From: DATCJU01 sp036562635
Lineage (GTDB): Bacteria; Actinomycetota; Actinomycetes; Mycobacteriales; Pseudonocardiaceae
Reading direction: 5' to 3'
Length of the DNA: 57,383 nucleotides
Assembly (NCBI GenBank): GCA_036562635.1
Contig: DATCJU010000164.1
Span: forward strand, 1 to 57,383
Under the pieces are notes generated by a model that was not told the DNA's origin, did no database searches, and saw nothing but the letters and a program-made list of their open reading frames with translations. The position numbers and the translations under genes are program-made. Below, one piece after another: positions 44,363 to 55,665 of this stretch (position 1 is its first letter; each line of letters opens with the position of its first letter).

Positions 44363-44932
44363 TTGATCCCCTCGAGGAGTGAGGAGGAGGAACCCTCCGC
44401 AACCGTCGGTCACGCGGCGGACCTCGCGCCCGGCCTGCGCGGATCCGATCTCGCCCGGGCGGTGCTGGAGGCGGCCCGGGCCCGGGCTCGGAGCCGGGAG
44501 AGCGGCCGCACCCGTCGGTGGGGCGGAGGGAACCGGCAGCGCCGGAGCCGAGGCTGGTCGGGGGCCCGTCCCGACGACCGTGATCCACAGCCCCTCGGTC
44601 GGTTGGCCGCCCGGTTGGCCGCCGAGCGCGGGTGGGCGAGTCAGCTCGCCCACGGCCGGGTGTTCGGCCAGTGGGCCACCCTGGTCGGGGCGGAGGTCGC
44701 CGAGCACGCCCGTCCGGTGTCGCTGCGGGACGGTGAGCTGACCGTCCAGGCCAGCTCGACGGCGTGGGCCACCCAGCTCCGGTTGCTGCAACGGCAGCTG
44801 CTGGCCCGGATCGAGGCCGCGGTAGGCAGGGACGTGGTGCGCCGGTTGAAGGTGCAGGGGCCCGCCGCGCCGAACTGGCGGAAGGGGCCGTTGCACATCC
44901 GTGGTCGGGGACCGCGCGACACCTACGGCTGA
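44363..44932 (+). CDS. DUF721 domain protein
   Basis: 189 aa from TTG 44363. DUF721 runs from about residue 75 to the end: LAARLAAERGWASQLAHGRV, WATLVGAEVAEHARPVSLRD and ELTVQASSTAWATQLRLLQR. Consistently found between recF and gyrB in actinobacteria; function not established. The start is uncertain: GTG 44165 overlaps recF but would translate the DnaA boxes using several rare TCT codons, and no good ribosome site supports TTG 44363. Confidence 0.85.
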   Translation: MIPSRSEEEEPSATVGHAADLAPGLRGSDLARAVLEAARARARSRESGRTRRWGGGNRQRRSRGWSGARPDDRDPQPLGRLAARLAAERGWASQLAHGRVFGQWATLVGAEVAEHARPVSLRDGELTVQASSTAWATQLRLLQRQLLARIEAAVGRDVVRRLKVQGPAAPNWRKGPLHIRGRGPRDTYG

Positions 44933-46123
44933 AACCGTGTCGACCGAGCCGTGTCGACGGGATGTTCCATGTGAAACACCCGGGCGGGCCGCCCGGCCGG
45001 GCGTTCCGGCAGCCGGCCCCGGGAGGCGGAGTGGCCGGACCACCGTCGCCGACGAGAGGATGGTGACGGTCGGAACCCCGTCGAGGACGGTCGTTCTCGA
45101 CCGGTGTCGGGGCCACCGGTTCACGGCCCGAGTGACCATGTTCGGGGCCTCCTCCCCTCCGTTCGACGGGTATCTCCGTTCCCGACCCGGATGCCGGTGG
45201 ACAATACGGCGGATTTCGGGGAAAACACCGGTCGAATCCCTGTCGACTCGACCGGAGTTGTCACGGACAGGGCCCGGGTGACAAAGACCGCACCCCCATT
45301 GCTTCCGGTGGTCGCGGACGTGGTGCCGCCCACTCCGCCTCGGAAGACGTGCTGTGGCGCGTATCACTTGTGGGGCAATGAGGAATGAGTAGGAACACGG
45401 ATACCCGGAGCGTGTTCGACTGCTAACGTGTGCCTGTTGTCCACAGGGATTGACGCTGTTCAGGGGGTCTCCGTGCGGATGTCGACGGACGTGGCGACGG
45501 TGCGGCAGGTGGCATCGACCCTGCTCGGCTGAGTGCGGCGGAGACCGTGGACGGCGATATGCGACGTGTGGGTGGACGGCGGAGACCGGTGATCGGCACG
45601 ACGTGTGCCGAGCCGGTGGCACGCGGTGTCGGTGCAGGCGGTGCGTGGCCGCGGTACCGCCGTGGTCCAATCCACGACACGTCCGGCCGGACGGTGCGGT
45701 CGAGGATGTGGGTCGCGAGGACGGTCCGAGGTGACGGCGGAGCCGGTGGGAACGGTCTGCCGCAGGACCGCGACCCCGGTGTGCTGCCGGTGGACACCGT
45801 TTCGGCGCAGCCCGACGTGGTTCGGGTCGAACCGGGAAAGTCGTGCGGGTCCGGTGTGCTTTCCCGTCGTGTCGGTGCCGATTCTCCCGCTTTCCCGGTC
45901 GTGGGGAATCACGTTGTTCCGATCACCACGGGAAAACGTCGGAGCTCGTGGCGCGAAGAACTTTTCGAAGGAACTTGTACCATCCGCTCGAATATCGGTG
46001 AGAAGTCCACCACGATGGCGGATGTGACGGTGGACCGTTCCGCCGAGGATTGTGACGTTGCTGACCGAGTCATGCGGCTCGTTGAGCCGAGGCTGCCATG
46101 AGTGAGGGGGTCTGGGGGCAGCG
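44933..46123. other. 1.2-kb gene-poor interval upstream of the PPE-like gene
   Basis: I see no convincing gene. ORFs on both strands have shadow-like Arg/Ser/Pro composition. The stretch holds parS site 5 (44963), an inverted repeat GAACACG/CGTGTTC (45393-45417) followed by TAACGT at 45424-45429, one perfect DnaA box TTGTCCACA (45437-45445), and an AT-rich patch near 45960-46000. A 28-codon ORF at 46015-46101 (MADVTVDRSAEDCDVADRVM...) precedes the PPE gene but has no known homologue I can name. Confidence 0.6.
44963..44978. promoter_or_regulatory. parS site 5 (variant core)
   Basis: TGTTCCATGTGAAACA; CATGTG replaces CACGTG. On the right side of oriC, so ParB loads on both arms. Confidence 0.75.
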
Positions 46124-47683
46124 ATGACCACGCCCTACAACCAGCAGTACGGCGCTCAGCCCGGACCGGGGGGACCGCGGTACACCGCCCACCCGGGGCC
46201 GTCCGCCGAGTCGCGCCACACGACCTACGCCGAGGACTACGAACGCCAGGCCATCCAGCAGAGGATCGACGAGGCGGCGCGGAGCGACAACATCGCCGAG
46301 AGGATGTTCGCGCCGATCACCGGCATAGCCCAGGGGATGGTGGAGGCCCAGCGCTACCAGGAGCGGCAGGCCACCGAACTCGCCCGGGGCCAGCAGTTCC
46401 GGGACGCTCCGGACCTCGGTGGCGCCAACTACCTGGGTGTGCCGCACGAGCAGCTCAAGCAGTGGGTCACCGAGAACTGCGACCCGGCTCAGGTGCACGA
46501 GGTCGGTCGTGTCTACAACGAGCTCGGCAACATGTTCCGCGACTTCAGCGTGGAGCTGAACGCGGCGGCCAACGCCAGCGCGGAGAACTGGCGTGGTCAG
46601 GCCGGTGACGCGGCTCGGAACTACTTCACCCAGCTCTCCGCCTGGACCGACCAGACCGGTCAGGGCTACCAGCTCACCGCGAACCGGCTCAGCGTGCAGG
46701 CCGACGCGGTGGGTGCGGCGCGGACCGCGATGCCGGAGCCGGTGCAGTTCGACGAGAAGGCCGAACTGGCCAGGCTGCTGGCCAACCCGAACCCGATCAC
46801 CCTGGTCTCGGACATCCAGGAGTTCCAGCGGAAGGCCGAGGCCAAGCAGGAGGCCCACCAGGAGGCGGCCCGGGTCATGCAGGAGATGGAGGCCGGTCTC
46901 CGCGACTCGGCCACCACCATGCCGGCCTTCGCCGAGCCGCCGACGTTCAACTCCGCCGGTGGTGGGGAGAACGCGTCCGTCGGCACCGGTGGTGGCGGTG
47001 GCGGCGGTGGTGGTGGCTACCGCGGCACCGTTCCTCCGTCCATCGGCAGCCAGGTCAACTCCATGTGGTCCCCGGGTGGCACCGGCGGGGGGACCGTCGC
47101 GCCCACTCCGCCGTCGATCGGCACTCCGGGCCTGCCGGGTGGGGGCGGGAAGCCGCCCGTTGGTCCGATCGTGGGTCCGGCGCCCTTCCCGTACCCGGGC
47201 AACGGTTCGGGTACCCACCCGGGTGGCGGTCCGGGATCCCGCCCCGGCACCGTGCCGGGTGGTCGCGGTGGCATCGGGGCGGGTGGCGCCCCGGGCGGCC
47301 GCGGCGGCGTGAGCGGGCTCGGAGGCCGTGGTTTCGGCCCCGGCGGCGGGTTCGGTCCGGGCGGCTCGGGCGGCCTGGGGGCCGGTCGCGGCTTCGGCCC
47401 GGGAGCAGGTGGCTTCGGCCCCGGCGGCCCGGCGGTGGGCGAGGGCCCGGGTGCCGCCCGTCCGGGCGGAGCCGGCATGGGCGCGGCGGGTGCCGGTATG
47501 GGTGCGCGCGGTGGTGCCTCGCCCATGGGCGGTATGGGCGCCGGCGCCGGGCGCGGCGGCCAGGGTGAGGAGGACAAGGAGCACCGCAGGCCCACCTACC
47601 TGGTGGAGACCGACGACGTCTTCGGCGACGAACGCCTGGTGGCGCCGCCGGTCATCGGTGCCAACCCGCCCACCCCGCTGTGA
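46124..47683 (+). CDS. PPE-like type VII secretion substrate
   Basis: 519 aa. Residues about 35-280 are predicted helical: TYAEDYERQAIQQRIDEAAR, then VGRVYNELGNMFRDFSVELN and a WxG turn in ENWRGQAGDAARNYF near residue 156, as in WXG100/PPE helical hairpins. Residues about 285-485 are an extreme Gly/Pro/Arg low-complexity tail. The last 35 residues (RPTYLVETDDVFGDERLVAP) are again ordered. The EspG-type gene follows. Likely secreted by an ESX system encoded elsewhere; the PPE motif itself is not seen. ATG with GGGGGCAGCG upstream. Confidence 0.8.
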   Translation: MTTPYNQQYGAQPGPGGPRYTAHPGPSAESRHTTYAEDYERQAIQQRIDEAARSDNIAERMFAPITGIAQGMVEAQRYQERQATELARGQQFRDAPDLGGANYLGVPHEQLKQWVTENCDPAQVHEVGRVYNELGNMFRDFSVELNAAANASAENWRGQAGDAARNYFTQLSAWTDQTGQGYQLTANRLSVQADAVGAARTAMPEPVQFDEKAELARLLANPNPITLVSDIQEFQRKAEAKQEAHQEAARVMQEMEAGLRDSATTMPAFAEPPTFNSAGGGENASVGTGGGGGGGGGGYRGTVPPSIGSQVNSMWSPGGTGGGTVAPTPPSIGTPGLPGGGGKPPVGPIVGPAPFPYPGNGSGTHPGGGPGSRPGTVPGGRGGIGAGGAPGGRGGVSGLGGRGFGPGGGFGPGGSGGLGAGRGFGPGAGGFGPGGPAVGEGPGAARPGGAGMGAAGAGMGARGGASPMGGMGAGAGRGGQGEEDKEHRRPTYLVETDDVFGDERLVAPPVIGANPPTPL

Positions 47684-47706
47684 GCCTTCACGTTCTCAGG
47701 TGAACG

Positions 47707-47739
47707 ACGCGCCACCCGGCACACCGCCGGGTGGCGCGT
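47707..47739 (+). terminator. Hairpin between PPE-like gene and espG
   Basis: A perfect 14-bp stem (47707-47720 with 47726-47739), 5-nt loop. It lies inside the probable two-gene operon, so it may attenuate espG relative to the substrate or protect the upstream mRNA end. Confidence 0.6.
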
Positions 47740-47768
47740 GCTTCGCCGTGCTCTGACGAGGTACGTGC

Positions 47769-48548
47769 ATGCAGTTCTCGTTGTCCCTGCAGGCCGTGGA
47801 CATCCTCTGGGAGGACCTGAAGGTTCCCACCCGGCCTTACCCGTTCGAGATCCCCTACCACGGGCAGACGCACGAGGAGCGTGCCCGCATCCGGCGTCAG
47901 GTGTACGCCGAGCTGGAAGAGCGTCGACTGACCTACCGTGGTCAGCTGGAGCCGGAGGTCGAGGACGCGCTGCGGATGCTGTACCGGTCCGAGGTGTCGA
48001 TCGCGGCCACGGCCCTGCTCGACAAGGACACGATGCTCCGGGCCCGGTTGTCCGCCACCGGCCAGTACGCGGTGCTCGCGCGGATGGACGGCGGGATGCT
48101 GCAGCTGGAACAGCTGCCGGCGAGCTCGCTCGTCCGTCGCGCGGTCTCGTTGTTGCCGCCGCACCCGCCGGGGCCGCACCAGTCGGTGACCTTCCCGATC
48201 CCCGAGCCCGAACGTCCCCGCCCGGGGGCTGAGGGGAACGACCAGGTGATGCAGCAGGTGTCCACCCCGCATGTCCTGGGCCGGTACATGCGGGAACTGG
48301 AGCCGATCGTCGGTCGGCCGCGGTTGCGGATCGGCCAGTTCACGGTGAGCACCGGTGACCGCCTGACACACCAGACCCAGCTCCCTCCGCTGGGCTGGTT
48401 CGACACCGACGAAGGGCGGTACCTGATGCAGCAGCGCCGGGGCCAGGACGGCCGGACCTGGGCGGTCTACGCGCCGGTGGACGCGTCCCGGCTCGGGCAG
48501 CGGCTCACCGAGATGGTGCGTGAGGTGCGCACCCCACCGCGGTACTGA
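47769..48548 (+). CDS. EspG-family ESX secretion-associated chaperone
   Basis: 259 aa. LSLQAVDILWEDLKVPTRPY at the N terminus and the succession of beta strands (AVLARMDGGMLQLEQLPASS, GRYLMQQRRGQDGRTWAVYA) match EspG proteins, which bind PE/PPE substrates in the cytoplasm and keep them soluble until export. It immediately follows a PPE-like gene. ATG 47769 has GAGGTACG upstream. No ESX core gene is seen in the window, so the pair is orphan here. Confidence 0.85.
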   Translation: MQFSLSLQAVDILWEDLKVPTRPYPFEIPYHGQTHEERARIRRQVYAELEERRLTYRGQLEPEVEDALRMLYRSEVSIAATALLDKDTMLRARLSATGQYAVLARMDGGMLQLEQLPASSLVRRAVSLLPPHPPGPHQSVTFPIPEPERPRPGAEGNDQVMQQVSTPHVLGRYMRELEPIVGRPRLRIGQFTVSTGDRLTHQTQLPPLGWFDTDEGRYLMQQRRGQDGRTWAVYAPVDASRLGQRLTEMVREVRTPPRY

Positions 48549-49400
48549 GCGGTTCACCTGGCGCGGCAGGGAGTACGCGATCCGTTCGGCCGGTGCCCGG
48601 TGCCGCTTCCGCACGACGTGGGGCGGGACGGCCCGGGGTTCCGGGGCCTGGTGGGCCGTACCGGTCTTCCTGCGCGTTCACCGGGCACTGCCGCACGTCA
48701 TCCTGCGGGTTCGGTTCCGCCGACCGGTGTCCACGCCCGCACGCCCACGTCCTTCGTGCTGCTCGCCGTGCGTGGTCACGGGACCGGGGACGGGTGTGTC
48801 CCCTCGTCCGTGCGCTCGTCGGGACGTCGGGACGACGTGGGGTGTCGTCGACCTTCTCCGGGCCCGAGTGGCCGGATGGCGGCACCGCTTTCCCCCGAGC
48901 GGGGGAGCAACCTTCGGTCCGTGACGCGCGTCTTCCCCAGAAGGAAAGGTTTATCCACAGAGTTATCCACAGCCTGGGTGTAACTCGGGCCCCGTTCTGC
49001 TGCGCACCGTCCTTGTCGCTGCTCGTCGCGGTGCGGCCCGTGCTGTCGGTGTCCACAGGTAGGAAGGACACCGGGCGCCTCCGGTGCCCGCCGGGGAGAC
49101 GCCGGGGAGACGGGTCCCGGTCCGGCGCGCGGTGATTCCCGTCTCGGGGCGGTGCCCCAAGGCGTGTCGACGATGGACGGAGAGCGGCTCAGGGGCGCGG
49201 ATTCCCGTTCCCGGCGCTCGCGACTCTCCCCGGGGGCGGACGGGCGCTCTGTGGCGCATTCAGGGGCCCGCACGCCCTATTTTGTGAGGGGCTCCCGGTA
49301 GACTTGGTGACATCGCGGTGGACGTCATCCGGCTCCGTTGGCGCCCGCGCACGAAACGAGTATCGAAACAGCGCCCCTCACCGAGGAGACACCGAGGCCT
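48549..49400. other. Non-coding region upstream of gyrB
   Basis: 852 bp without a convincing gene. It contains a pair of perfect DnaA boxes, TTATCCACA at 48951-48959 and 48963-48971, and GTGTCCACA at 49049-49057. TAGACT at 49299-49304 is a likely gyrB -10, giving a leader of about 90 nt; no clear -35 is seen. Gyrase promoters are often supercoiling-sensitive, which would suit a GC-rich region with an isolated -10. Confidence 0.6.
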
Positions 49401-51359
49401 GTGGCAGCGAAGAAGAACGAGTACAGCGCGTCATCGATCACCGTCCTCGAGGGACTGGAGGCGGTCCGCAAGCGGCCCGGTATGTACATCGGCTCCACGG
49501 GTGAGCGGGGCCTGCACCACCTCATCTGGGAGGTTGTGGACAACGCGGTCGACGAGGCCATGGCGGGCCACGCCGACCGCGTCGAGGTCACCCTCACCGC
49601 CGATGGGGGCGTCCGGGTGGCTGACAACGGCCGGGGCATTCCCGTGGACATGCACCCGGTGGAGAAGCGTCCCGCGGTGGAGGTCGTGCTCACCACACTG
49701 CACGCCGGTGGCAAGTTCGACGGCAAGGCCTACGCGGTTTCCGGTGGTCTGCACGGCGTGGGCGTCTCGGTGGTGAACGCGCTCTCCGTCGCCCTCGAGG
49801 TCGAGATCCACAAGGACGGCTACGTCTGGCGGCAGCGCTACGAGAACTCCAAGCCCGTGCATCCCCTGGAGCGCGGGGAGGCGACCGACCGTACCGGCAG
49901 CATCGTCAGCTTCTGGCCGGACCCGGAGATCTTCGAGACCACCACGTTCAACGTGGAGACCGTGGCCCGCCGGCTGCAGGAGATGGCGTTCCTGAACAAG
50001 GGACTGACCATCGTGCTGCGTGACGAGCGGGTCCAGGAGACGGACGAGGACTCCGAGAGCGGTCTGGTGCGCGAACGGGTCTACTGCTACCCGGGCGGCC
50101 TGGAGGACTTCGTCCGGCACATCAACGCCACCCGCGAGCCGGTGCACAAGAAGGTGATCTCCTTCGGGGCCAAGGGCGACGGCCTCGAGGTGGAGGTCGC
50201 GATGCAGTGGAACACCGGCTACAGCGAGTCGGTGTACACCTTCGCCAACACCATCAACACCCACGAGGGCGGTACCCACGAGGAGGGCTTCCGGGCGGCC
50301 CTGACCCGTGTGATCAACGAGTACGCGCGGGAGAAGCGGCTGCTCAAGGAGAAGGACTCCAACCTCACCGGCGACGACGTCCGTGAGGGCCTGGCCGCGA
50401 TCGTGTCCATCAAGATCGCCGAACCGCAGTTCGAGGGCCAGACCAAGACCAAGCTCGGCAACACCGAGGCGAAGTCCTTCGTGCAGCGGACCTGCAACGA
50501 GTGGCTCGCCGACTGGTTCGAGCGCAACCCGGCCGAGGCCAAGCTCATCGTCACCAAGGCGGTGTCCTCGGCACAGGCCCGGATCGCGGCCCGCAAGGCC
50601 AAGGAGCTGGTCCGGCGCAAGAGTGCCCTGGAGGTGGGGGGTCTTCCCGGCAAGCTCAAGGACTGCCGGTCCACCAAGCCGGAGGAGTGCGAGCTCTACA
50701 TCGTGGAGGGTGACTCCGCGGGCGGTTCGGCCAAGGAGGGCCGCGACTCGTACTTCCAGGCGATCCTGCCCATCCGCGGCAAGATCATCAACGTCGAGAA
50801 GGCCCGTCTGGACCGGGTGTTGAAGAACGCCGAGGTCCAGAGCCTGATCACCGCCCTGGGCACCGGTATCCACGACGAGTTCGACATCAGCAAGCTGCGG
50901 TACCACAAGATCGTGCTGATGGCGGACGCCGACGTGGACGGCCAGCACATCCGGACCCTGCTGCTGACCCTGCTGTTCCGGTTCATGCGGCCGCTCATCG
51001 AGCACGGGCACGTCTACCTCGCCCAGCCGCCGCTGTACAAGATCAAGTGGCAGCGCTCCGAGCCGGAGTACGCCTACTCCGACCGGGAGCGCGACGGCCT
51101 GTTGGAGCGCGGGCTCGCCGCCGGTAAGAAGATCAACAAGGAGGACGGCATCCAGCGCTACAAGGGCCTGGGCGAGATGAACGCCGAGGAGCTGTGGGAG
51201 ACCACCATGGACCCGGCCAACCGGGTGCTGCTGCAGGTCACCCTGGACGACGCCGCCACCGCCGACGAGCTGTTCAGCGTGTTGATGGGTGAGGACGTCG
51301 AGGCCCGCCGCTCCTTCATCACCCGCAACGCCAAGGGCGTCCGCTTCCTGGACGTGTGA
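49401..51359 (+). CDS. gyrB: DNA gyrase subunit B
   Basis: 652 aa. GHKL ATPase motifs EVVDNAVDEAMAG and DNGRGIPVD, then HAGGKFDGKAYAVSGGLHGV. TOPRIM metal-binding site EGDSAGGSA near residue 435 and DADVDGQHI near 511. C terminus KGLGEMNAEELWETTMDP. Introduces negative supercoils with GyrA. GTG 49401 chosen as the conserved start (VAAKKNEY); an AGG-type site precedes it. Earlier in-frame ATG 49338 is unlikely. Confidence 0.98.
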   Translation: MAAKKNEYSASSITVLEGLEAVRKRPGMYIGSTGERGLHHLIWEVVDNAVDEAMAGHADRVEVTLTADGGVRVADNGRGIPVDMHPVEKRPAVEVVLTTLHAGGKFDGKAYAVSGGLHGVGVSVVNALSVALEVEIHKDGYVWRQRYENSKPVHPLERGEATDRTGSIVSFWPDPEIFETTTFNVETVARRLQEMAFLNKGLTIVLRDERVQETDEDSESGLVRERVYCYPGGLEDFVRHINATREPVHKKVISFGAKGDGLEVEVAMQWNTGYSESVYTFANTINTHEGGTHEEGFRAALTRVINEYAREKRLLKEKDSNLTGDDVREGLAAIVSIKIAEPQFEGQTKTKLGNTEAKSFVQRTCNEWLADWFERNPAEAKLIVTKAVSSAQARIAARKAKELVRRKSALEVGGLPGKLKDCRSTKPEECELYIVEGDSAGGSAKEGRDSYFQAILPIRGKIINVEKARLDRVLKNAEVQSLITALGTGIHDEFDISKLRYHKIVLMADADVDGQHIRTLLLTLLFRFMRPLIEHGHVYLAQPPLYKIKWQRSEPEYAYSDRERDGLLERGLAAGKKINKEDGIQRYKGLGEMNAEELWETTMDPANRVLLQVTLDDAATADELFSVLMGEDVEARRSFITRNAKGVRFLDV

Positions 51360-51540
51360 CGGGTGTGCGACGCCGGCCGCCTCGCCTCCACCGCAGGAAC
51401 AGGGCCGTGAGCTCCAGGTCGTGGAGCCCGGTCCGCCGGACATCGGACGGAGCCCGGTGGACGGCCGGTGTGCCTGTCCCAGCCACGGTGGGTCCGGTGC
51501 GGGCCACCGGCATCCGACCGGTTGAAAGGAATTTCCAACA

Positions 51541-54051
<2,511 letters not shown>

Positions 54052-54102
54052 CCGGAACCACGCGTCTACCTCGACGGAAGACCGTCGGCAAAGGATCCGC
54101 CA

Positions 54103-55050
54103 ATGACCTCACCCCAGAATCCGGACCGCAGTGACGCACAAGTCGGCAGCGACACCGAGCGAACGGTGGTGATCACCAGGTCGGTCGGCACGGCCACCGA
54201 GGGTGACACCCCCGCCGCCGAGACTCCGGCCACCGTCGGTGAGTCGGGTGGTGCGCAAGCGACCGGTGGTGAGGCACCCGGGGACGTGACGGCGGAGCAG
54301 GGCTCCGCGGGGGAGACGGTTCAGGAGAACACCGGTTCTCCCGGCGGCGGTGGTGCTTCGGAGGGACACACCGCCGCCGGGGCGGACCAGGTGGTGAACT
54401 CGTCGAACTCCACGGTGGCACCACCGCCGTGGCAGCGGCCCGTGGTGTCCGGCCGGCAGGGCGGTAGTCCGTCGACCACCGCCGGGTCGGTTCCCCCGGG
54501 CGAGACGAACGGCGAGCAGGAGACGGCCGTGGGTGCCGATGACGTCGGCGCGATTCCCGCGCCCGGTGAGCGCACCACGGTGCAGTTCGGCGCATTGGGA
54601 CGGGTGACCGCGGTGGCGACCTCCACAGGACAGGCCGGTGGAACCACGGGTGCGACGCCGAGCGCGGTGCGTCGGCCGGGGCGTGGCCCCAGGCGGGCCA
54701 GCCTGCAGATCAAGCGGGTCGATCCCTGGTCGGTGCTGAAGCTGGCCCTGGTGCTGTCGCTGGCCCTGTTCTTCGTCTGGCTGGTGGCCGTGGGCGTGCT
54801 CTACGGCGTGCTGGACGGCATGGGGGTGTGGGACCAGCTCAACGGCACCTACAACGATCTGGTGCAGGGTGCGGAATCCGTCAGCCAGGAGCCGCTGATC
54901 AGCGCCGGACGTGTGTTCGGTGTGGCTTCCCTCGTGGGCGCGGTCAACATCGTTCTGTTCACCGCCCTGGCCACGGTGGGAGCCTTTGTGTACAACGTCT
55001 CCGCCGATCTCGTCGGGGGCGTGGAGGTCACGCTCTCCGAGCGGGAGTGA
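54103..55050 (+). CDS. DUF3566 membrane protein
   Basis: 315 aa. The first ~190 residues are Thr/Gly/Pro-rich and disordered. DUF3566 follows: SLQIKRVDPWSVLKLALVLS, a TM helix near 208-230, a loop with YNDLVQGAES, and a second TM helix near 275-297. The counterpart in M. tuberculosis follows gyrA. Function unknown; envelope or division role suspected. ATG with AAAGGAT upstream. Confidence 0.9.
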   Translation: MTSPQNPDRSDAQVGSDTERTVVITRSVGTATEGDTPAAETPATVGESGGAQATGGEAPGDVTAEQGSAGETVQENTGSPGGGGASEGHTAAGADQVVNSSNSTVAPPPWQRPVVSGRQGGSPSTTAGSVPPGETNGEQETAVGADDVGAIPAPGERTTVQFGALGRVTAVATSTGQAGGTTGATPSAVRRPGRGPRRASLQIKRVDPWSVLKLALVLSLALFFVWLVAVGVLYGVLDGMGVWDQLNGTYNDLVQGAESVSQEPLISAGRVFGVASLVGAVNIVLFTALATVGAFVYNVSADLVGGVEVTLSERE

Positions 55051-55136
55051 GCCGAGGAAAAAGTGATCTACGACGCGTTGGCGGGAACCGATTTGGGGAT
55101 TCGGAGGGGCGTCGGGTAATCTCTCCAACGCGTCAG

Positions 55137-55210
55137 GGGCCTATAGCTCAGTCGGTCAGAGCGCTTCGCTGATAACGAAGAGGTCGCTGGTTCAAGTCCA
55201 GCTAGGCCCA
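55137..55210 (+). tRNA. tRNA-Ile (anticodon GAT)
   Basis: 74 nt cloverleaf. The acceptor stem GGGCCTA (55137-55143) pairs with TAGGCCC (55203-55209); D arm contains AGCTCAG, anticodon stem CTTCG/CGAAG with loop CTGATAA (anticodon GAT), and T arm contains GGTTCAAGTCC. CCA is not encoded, so the pcnB product must add it. Confidence 0.97.
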
Positions 55211-55279
55211 CTCAGCCCCGCCCTTCGGGTGTTGGGTGACAGGACCCGGGTTCTCGCGCCGCTGAGGAGGCGACCGGAC

Positions 55280-55399
55280 GTGAAGAAGCTGTTCGCTCTT
55301 GCTGCCGTGGCTGGTGTCGTTCTGCTGCTGGTTCGGCGGAGCCGCTCGGCCAAGGCTGAAGCCGACCTGTGGCGTGAGGCCACTGCTCCCGAGGCCTGA
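55280..55399 (+). CDS. DLW-39 family small protein
   Basis: 39 aa, exactly the family length: KKLFALAAVAGVVLLLVRRS, then a short linker and ADLWREATAPEA with the conserved Asp-Leu-Trp. A single N-terminal TM helix followed by a charged tail. The GTG is preceded by GAGGAGG. Found between tRNA-Ile and tRNA-Ala in many actinobacteria; function unknown. Confidence 0.9.
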   Translation: MKKLFALAAVAGVVLLLVRRSRSAKAEADLWREATAPEA

Positions 55400-55434
55400 G
55401 CAGCAGTAGCGGGCGGTCTCTCCCACCCGTGTTG

Positions 55435-55507
55435 GGGGACGTAGCTCAATTGGCAGAGCACCGCCTTTGCAAGGCGGGGGTTAGGGGTTCGATTCCCCTC
55501 GTCTCCA
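55435..55507 (+). tRNA. tRNA-Ala (anticodon TGC)
   Basis: 73 nt plus an encoded CCA (55508-55510). Acceptor GGGGACG pairs with CGTCTCC (one G-T pair); D arm AGCTCAATTGG; anticodon stem CCGCC/GGCGG around TTTGCAA (TGC); T arm GGTTCGATTCC. Confidence 0.97.
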
Positions 55508-55545
55508 CCAGCCCTCGCCTTGACTGCGAGGTCTGAAGGCTTCAA

Positions 55546-55588
55546 CAGGAGCCCGTCACACCGCGAGCACGCGGGTGGCGGGCTCCTG
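55546..55588 (+). terminator. Terminator after tRNA-Ala
   Basis: CAGGAGCCCG (55546-55555) pairs with CGGGCTCCTG (55579-55588), with an inner CCGCG/CGCGG stem. 36 bp after the tRNA. Confidence 0.7.
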
Positions 55589-55665
55589 GCGTTTCCGCCC
55601 TCGACCGTGCCGGACGTCCCCGTCCGACACGGTCCCGATCCTCTCCGTGGTAGACAGGCCGGGCC

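Noticed and set aside
46015..46101. 28-codon ORF upstream of the PPE-like gene
   Set aside because: No clear ribosome site and no homologue known to me; mentioned only as part of the interval.
45460..46131. 223-aa minus-strand ORF before the PPE gene
   Set aside because: Arg/Pro/His/Thr composition and no recognisable motif, as expected of a chance ORF in GC-rich DNA.
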